Positions 58,191-64,000 of a stretch of DNA of 64,000 bases are shown here, piece by piece. The notes under the pieces were generated by a model, which was not told the DNA's origin, did no database searches, and was given only the letters and a program-made list of their open reading frames with translations. The position numbers and the translations under genes were made by a program. Origin of the DNA: Absidia repens (taxonomy: Eukaryota > Mucoromycota > Mucoromycetes > Mucorales > Cunninghamellaceae); contig MCGE01000001.1 in NCBI GenBank assembly GCA_002105175.1, positions 3,720,001-3,784,000 on the forward strand, given 5' to 3'. Position 1 is the stretch's first letter. The number at the start of each line of letters is the position of its first letter.

Positions 58191-59270
58191 ATGGTAGCAA
58201 AAAAGCGTCAGATTGTATTGCATTATCACGATGTTGTGTTAGACGAAGAGGTAAAATATTAATACTAGGTTATTAGTAGGAAAAAAACAAAGAAACAAAA
58301 CAAACAAGTCAACAGCTACTAATCAATGACTCGACTCTTCTTTTGGTATTACTGCAGGATATGGAGACACTCAAAGAAGGTCAATGGCTAAATGACAACA
58401 TTATGACATTTTATATGGAATACACTGAGCGAGAGCTGATACCGCAAGGCGTAAATGATATACTATTACTACGTCCAACCATGTCCCAACTTGTCACTTA
58501 TTACCCCGGTAACCGAACTAAAACAACGTCTCTTTTTATTTATGCAGTGTTAACCCTATCCCTTTAGGTACACCATCCGACCTTACAAGTGCTTTGCCTC
58601 CGCACTTTGATAAACGACGATTTATTTTTATCCCCATCAATAATGGAACTCCTGAAACTGCCAACAATGGTACTCACTGGTAAGTAGGAACAAACCAAAA
58701 AAAAAAGTTGGCTCTTTATTAGTTATCAAAGGGTGGTTGACTTGACCCTTTCTTCTTTACTGTGTATGGTCGTTCCGTAAGATAGGTCCCTCTTGGTGTA
58801 TTCACGACCTACCAATAGATTCTATCATTACGATAGCTTACATTCGACAAATATCAAGGAAGCCAAACTTACTGCAAAGCGAATGACAGCACTCCTCGGC
58901 ACTAGGAAATCCCCCGATTTCAAATCCTCATCTGCCCCTCAACAAGAAAATGGAGCTGATTGCGGATGTAAGTACAAAAAAAAAAAAAAAAAAAGGAAGA
59001 CAAACCAACTGGTGTGAGGGATTAGTAATAACATAGGGGGTTGTCGCTTTTTATTGTATTCTATGGATAGTAATGGTGGTTGGCATCATGGATTGTCTTA
59101 TCAAGCAAGCCTTGGCAAGTTCTAGCAATAGCAAGGCCCTTAAACTTGATGCGTCAAGTAAGGTACAACCACCCAATGAAACTCGATCTTGGCTGAAATC
59201 ACTGGTGTATCATCTGCAACCGTTGACGAAATCACTCTCACCAAAAAGAATCTTGGCCAAATTAGTGTAA
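58191..59270 (+). CDS. den1: NEDD8-specific protease DEN1/SENP8, 234 aa
   Basis: Five exons: 58191-58250, 58358-58508, 58568-58679, 58786-58967 and 59071-59270. C48-family (Ulp1-like) cysteine protease with the complete catalytic set: His107 in NGTHWSLLVY, Asp124 in FYHYDSLHS, oxyanion Gln161 in PQQENGADCG and nucleophile Cys167, the last just before an intron. WLNDNIMTFYMEY near residue 28-40 is the substrate-groove motif. Short length and lack of a SUMO-protease N terminus match SENP8/DEN1 (human 212 aa), which removes NEDD8 from cullins and other proteins and processes its precursor. The C-terminal 45 residues are Ser/Lys-rich. It is tail-to-tail with STE24. Confidence 0.93.
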
Positions 59271-59862
59271 ATAGATTAGTAGAACAATCACTGTGTATGT
59301 ATTTGTAGTAGGCCTAGTAGGCCTAAAAGTAGCGCTAGTGCTAGTATCATTATTTGTTATTGTATATGTTCAATGATTCCCCTTTATATCAATATATCCC
59401 ACCTTCCTCTTTTTCATTCATAAATAAATTCTACGTATCAATACAAATTCAACTAATTACGTTGTCTGTCTTTATGAATTCAAATATTGTTTACACTATT
59501 CAATATTATCTGCCTTCTATCATATCATATCGCATCACATGCAATCAATCATCCTTCATATGCCTATGTCATGCAGTTGAATATGGAATCATCATACTCG
59601 TGATCATAGTAAAATGTGTCAAGTGTCGACATTTGTATGCACGCATATTAATCTAGATATGCCAATTCACCATCCATCACACATTCACAATGATAAAATC
59701 ACACAAATAATAAGAATGGGAATGATAATACTTGTCTTTTTATTTCATCGTAAACAAAAGTTATAAACTAAAAGCATCCACAATCATATTTCCTAAACTA
59801 AGTATTCTTATCTATAAACTAAATGTGTAAGGAGAAAGAGGAAGAGCGAAAGGGGAGACTAT
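59271..59862. other. Intergenic spacer between convergent genes
   Basis: 3' ends of DEN1 and STE24. AGGCCTAGTAGGCCT near 59311-59325 is a short palindromic repeat; AATAAATT near 59423 is a possible DEN1 signal. No gene is seen. Confidence 0.6.
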
Positions 59863-61630
59863 CTACAATTCCTTCTTCGATTCTTCTTCAGGCACAGCAA
59901 TGGGCTTGTCGGAGGTTGGTTTGACACCAAGTTTGTTCAAGCGTTCGGTCAAAGTGGGATGAGAATTGTTCCAGGCAGAATACCAAGGATCCATATTGAA
60001 ACCACCCAAGTTCTTGATGCTCAATTTGATAAGAGCACTACGTAATTTGGAAGCATATCCAAGCTTGAGAGCAAACGCATCTAGAATAAATCCATCCATC
60101 CATCCATAAATTGAATTAACACCAAACATACTCGATCATTGTTTTTTATTTGTTTATTTTGCTTACCAGCTTCGTATTCATTCTTTCTTTGATATACATG
60201 CATCAAGAAACTGATGGCACTATCGACAGGAGCATACACACACTGAAACAAGACAAAACCAATCAAAGCAGGGGTGGTGTGGAAACCAAAGTCTTGGTAA
60301 AATTTGACATTATGGATAAAGAAGGAGAAAAACCAGAACATGGTAACTGCATAAAGTTGTGTGACACCAAGAAGTTTCAAAGTATGGCCCATTTTCCAGT
60401 GTCCAAGTTCATGAGCCAAGACGGCACAGATTTCGTCATTGTCCGAGTGATCAATAAGGGTATCGTACAATACAATATGCTTGTTTTTGCCAAATCCATA
60501 AAAGTAGGCATTGGAGTGTCCTGACCGTTTGCTGCCATCAATGACATAAAGTTTCTTCAAGGGGAACGCAATGCGGGCGGCCAAAGCTTCAATTTGACTG
60601 CGGAGGTCGCCTTCCTCCATTGGAGTCAATTTGTTGAATAATGGTTGAATGACAGTAGGGTAAATCATAATAATAAACAATTGGAACACCATCCTAGAAT
60701 AATAATAATAAAAAAAACCAAACAAAAAAAAAAAACCATCAGTGATATCACATAGTCAACAGATATTAGTTGCCATCATCATCATAATTCTTACAATAGG
60801 ATCCAAATGTATAAAAAGAAGTTATCGCCAGTGGACTGCATCACCCATAAACAAGCAGATAAAAGGGGACACATCAAGACAAGCATGACCAATTGATTCT
60901 TGAAAAGGTCAGAGACAAAAATACCGATGGTTTGCTTGTTGAAGCCATGTTTTTCTTCGACGACAAACGTAGAATACAACGAGAAAGGAAGAGATGTCAA
61001 AGTAGAGAACCAACTGAATAGAATAGAAAACACCAATGATTGTAAAATCTATAGTTGATCATCATCATCATTATGATATCAATCAATAAATAAATAAACC
61101 CCACCCCCCATCAGTTAGTACCACCATCAAACAAATAATAATAATAAAAAAAAAAACCTCCAGTAACCCCTAATTTTTTTTTGTACCTGGTATTCAGATC
61201 CATAGCCGCCGTATGTTTCCAAGAGATAACCAGAAGTATACCAAAGCCATGCCATACCATCATAGTGCAAAATAGCTACTGATTCCAATTGCTTGATGAG
61301 ATCGTGTACAAACCCAAACTGAGACTTGTCCAAGTTGTAGCTTTGTGCCTTTTTGAAGTCTTCTTCCGTGACAATGTCGGCCAATTCCTTTGGCCGATCG
61401 CGCATCAGATAACGACGGTATTGACGATAACTAATAAAACCGGCGTACTGTTAGTCCATGACGTGTCGTTCCCTTTTCTTATCCTCCCCATATTTTTCAT
61501 CCTAATTGCCCGCGACCGCTACCTACTTTAAGTATTGTTCAAAACCAAATATAACACAAGTGAAAGCAATCACGTATTGCTTGTAATCTACCGAATCCAA
61601 AGATTCAACTAGGTGAGCAATATCAACCAT
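59863..61630 (-). CDS. ste24: CAAX prenyl protease STE24 (ZMPSTE24), 448 aa
   Basis: Five exons: 61630-61527, 61430-61187, 61048-60795, 60693-60167 and 60080-59863. M48A zinc metalloprotease with multiple membrane helices: FVVEEKHGFNKQTIG, LYVIDGSKRSGHSNAYFYGFGKNKHIVLYDTL, the zinc motif HELGH at 295-299, and the third ligand Glu373 in NEYEADAFALKLGY. Spacing is nearly that of yeast Ste24 (453 aa). In the ER and inner nuclear membrane it cleaves the -AAX tripeptide of farnesylated proteins and a second site in a-factor-type pheromones, and clears clogged translocons. The C terminus ends KKEL, resembling an ER-retrieval signal. Its start is 218 bp from EIPR1, on the other strand. Confidence 0.95.
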
Positions 61631-61848
61631 GATTGTTGAGAAAAAAAAAGTAGAGAGAAACAAAGGAAAGGAATATCTATATTACAAGGACGCTCTTGTT
61701 TTTTTTTTCTACCAAAAATTGGAACGCGGATTCGTAATTCAATTTCCGATGTAGTTGGTGAAATTTTATTGGACAATTTATGTTGGAAAAGCATCCAATG
61801 CTTCTCTTTTTTCTCTCTTTCTAATTTGAATACCATTTTATATATTCA
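61631..61848. promoter_or_regulatory. Short bidirectional promoter STE24 / EIPR1
   Basis: 218 bp separate the two starts. It contains TTATTGGACAA (CCAAT-like, near 61770) and T/C tracts on both sides. Confidence 0.5.
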
Positions 61849-63464
61849 ATGTCTGATAATGACCATTCTTGTGTATATGGTCTTCGTCAACAGGTATAAA
61901 ATCTAGCGAACCACTTGAGAATGAAATCAAAGCTTTTCATTTATCTTACTTGCGTATATGTCTAGGCGCGTTGTTTAACATCAGTCAAGGCCAGCACCGA
62001 AACTAGCAAATTCCTTGTCGGTACTGTGGGTACGCGAAACAATGTGGTTTGTTTACTGGAATACAATGACGATACCAACTCGATATCACCCACTTTATTT
62101 GATCATCCGGATGAAGTATGGGATGTATCTTCCTGCCCTACAGATGAACAACTACTATTTACAACACATTCTCCAGGTAAAACGATCCTCATAACTACAT
62201 ATGTATTTGTATACTAAAGAAGGGTACTTCTTTTTATTAGCATCGGTCAAAACAAAAGGGAAAAAGGCAACTTTATGGAAACAACAAATTCACGAGGAAA
62301 ACAACGGCACACTGGAAGCGTTAACCGAGTTGGAACATCCTATACAGCGGTAATTCCATTTGACAGTAAAAAAAACTAAAATATACACATTACTGACGAA
62401 ATTTTATTTAGCACCTTATGGAATACCAAGAATACTTCCCAAGTACTGTCTTTTGATTCAAGGTGGTTATACTTATCTATACTCGATGGATCCTCCAATT
62501 CATCTGCCAAAGTAAGTCGTTTCCCCTATCTGCCAAAATACATGCCTCTCGTACCTCGCATTGACTGATATTTTTTTTTTTTTTATCTCTTTACTTATTA
62601 TTATTGTTCATCACATTTATGCATTCGACTAAATCAAAAGACTTCATTATCCATAGATACAACAGACATGTTCAACAATGAAACTACTTTATCACCTTCT
62701 CTTCAAGTGCTTCAAAATGCAGTATGGAACCCTCACGATCCGGAAATGGTGACAGTAGGCGGTCGATGTCTAGCGGGATGGGACTTACGATCAGGCGACA
62801 ACACATTCACAAGGGAAAATGCTCATGCCAACACCATTAGAGCAGTGGACTACAACGCGAATAAGCCTCACCATATTGTTACTGGGGGCGACGACGCCAA
62901 GGTATATTTGTGGGACGCGCGACAATTGAACCAACCAATCATGACGGTGGAAGGTCATACTCATTGGTAAGTGAACACCTCTCTTACCCTCTCCACTCTC
63001 CCGCCCCACCCATATATCTCATTTCTTTCTTCTATTAGGATATGGTCTGTTGCTTTGAATAAATTCCATGACCAACTCTTATTGACATCTAGCTCGGATA
63101 CCTTGGTGAATCTTCAGAATGTTGTGTCAGTATCGTCGGCCTCTTACTTTGAACATGAAACAGACGACACACCGGATGATCAAGATCTAGACAATAATGA
63201 GACGTATTGGAACAAGTAAGATCAGTGAAATCAGTGTAGAAGAAAAGGAAGCCTCTCATCCAACTTGACTCACTCTGTTTTTTTTTCTACAGTAACAAAA
63301 CAACCGATGGACTGATTTGTACTTATGATCAGCATGAAGATAGTGTTTATGCTGTGGAATGGAGCCCTGCGGATACATGGACTTTTGCATCTCTCTCTTA
63401 TCCTGGACGCATTATCGTTAGTCAGGTACCTACCGGTGAAAAATTCAAAATTTTGGGTGTTTAA
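61849..63464 (+). CDS. eipr1: EARP-interacting WD40 protein EIPR1 (TSSC1), 379 aa
   Basis: Seven exons: 61849-61893, 61966-62176, 62241-62349, 62412-62511, 62641-62966, 63039-63215 and 63293-63464. The start [16 protein letters not shown], the WD repeats ([81 protein letters not shown]) and the end [28 protein letters not shown] are all characteristic of TSSC1/EIPR1, a seven-bladed propeller that binds the GARP and EARP tethering complexes and is needed for endosome recycling and retrograde traffic. The length agrees with human EIPR1 (387 aa). Acceptor choice for exon 5 (62640) is fixed by frame. Confidence 0.93.
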
Positions 63465-64000
63465 AATTGTTAGGTTTAGATTAGATAGACTTTCTTCCTT
63501 CCCCTTAGCCTGTATGTAGTATAATTTTTATTGTTAGTATTATTCTTATTCTTATTATTCTTATTATTTTTGTTCTTATTATTTTTACTCCATTGTGCCA
63601 TGATTCTCATAGATTCCCTCAAAACACCATCTCTTATATATTGTCAATAAAAAAAAGTTCCTTTTTTTTTTTTTGCCTTTATTGTTGCCGTGATTGTCTT
63701 TTTGCAGAATTAGTTTATTTTGATCAAGCATATGAGGGGATTTCTCTCAATATCCACATGTCTGTCTAATTCATTCCCAAGTTCTCGGTACCCAGAGAAA
63801 TTATTGTGTGGTCAGTTGATATAAAGTGATAGTGATGATGATTAAATATGAAGAGTTTCCGTAATCTGATGAAAAAAAAAAAAAAGGAAAACTTTAAAAA
63901 AAGAATACAGTTAAGGTCCAAAAAACCACGCTCTCTACCAACAGTTGATGGAATTGTTTAGCACTGGATTACGGAAGCAAACCATTGGTGATACAACTTT
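63465..64000. other. 3' flank of EIPR1, no gene seen
   Basis: AATAAA at 63645-63650 is the probable EIPR1 poly(A) signal. T and A runs at 63661-63674 and 63871-63884. The rest to the window end shows nothing supportable. Confidence 0.6.

Noticed and set aside
1..64000. CRISPR arrays, bacterial-type operons, riboswitches or prophage
   Set aside because: Intron-rich eukaryotic genes throughout; no regularly spaced repeats and no phage genes.

Overview
The window is nuclear DNA from an early-diverging fungus, most likely of the Mucoromycota (Mucorales-like). The evidence is AT-rich intergenic DNA with very long A and T homopolymers, genes with 3 to 8 exons and short GT-AG introns that end in a poly-T tract followed by AAT-AG or CAG, polyQ/polyN/polyH/polyS low complexity inside proteins, a JSN1-type Pumilio protein with RRMs, a cytochrome-b5/acyl-CoA dehydrogenase fusion, KTR-type (GT15) mannosyltransferase and GH125 mannosidase. 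Exons were joined by hand from splice sites and reading phase; every join given below keeps frame unless stated.

Layout. 0-7 kb: a short charged protein (-), a small secreted protein (+) and a 1179-aa RRM/Pumilio protein (-). 8.6-16 kb: PLP2 phosducin-like chaperone cofactor (+), a low-complexity SAM methyltransferase (-), PEX16 (-) and NSA2 (+). 17-22 kb: a secreted double-psi beta-barrel protein (-) and a cytochrome b5/acyl-CoA dehydrogenase (-). 22.6-29 kb: a bromodomain/protein-kinase fusion (-) divergent from RAD52 (+). 29.6-36 kb: adenosine kinase (-), a frame-broken GT15 mannosyltransferase (+) and prefoldin subunit 3 (+, one-base frame break). 36-45 kb: CUE-domain protein (-), GH125 alpha-mannosidase (+), METTL16-type RNA m6A methyltransferase (-) and beta-tubulin (-, two one-base frame breaks). 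47 kb: intronless 2-Cys peroxiredoxin (+). 48-58 kb: a gene-poor, repeat-rich stretch with a tRNA-Ala, an LTR-like pair of direct repeats, microsatellites, a Ser-rich small protein and a putative gene fragment. 58-63.5 kb: DEN1/SENP8 NEDD8 protease (+), STE24 CAAX protease (-) and EIPR1 WD40 protein (+).

Most named genes are conserved housekeeping functions (ribosome biogenesis, protein folding, peroxisomes, DNA repair, glycosylation, prenyl-protein processing) with no operon logic. Several pairs are divergent and share short promoters (PEX16/NSA2, kinase/RAD52, adenosine kinase/GT15, CUE/GH125, STE24/EIPR1).

The least ordinary signals are: (i) at least six dispersed copies, on both strands, of a roughly 0.3-0.6 kb non-coding element that mostly starts with a splice-acceptor-like T-tract and usually ends with an AATAAA polyadenylation-like signal; (ii) a bromodomain fused to a FunK1-like kinase in which the usual acetyl-lysine-binding Asn is His; (iii) an LTR-like repeat pair enclosing a coding-like remnant beside a tRNA gene; and (iv) four single-base frame breaks in conserved genes, three of them in short homopolymers, which look more like assembly errors than biology.
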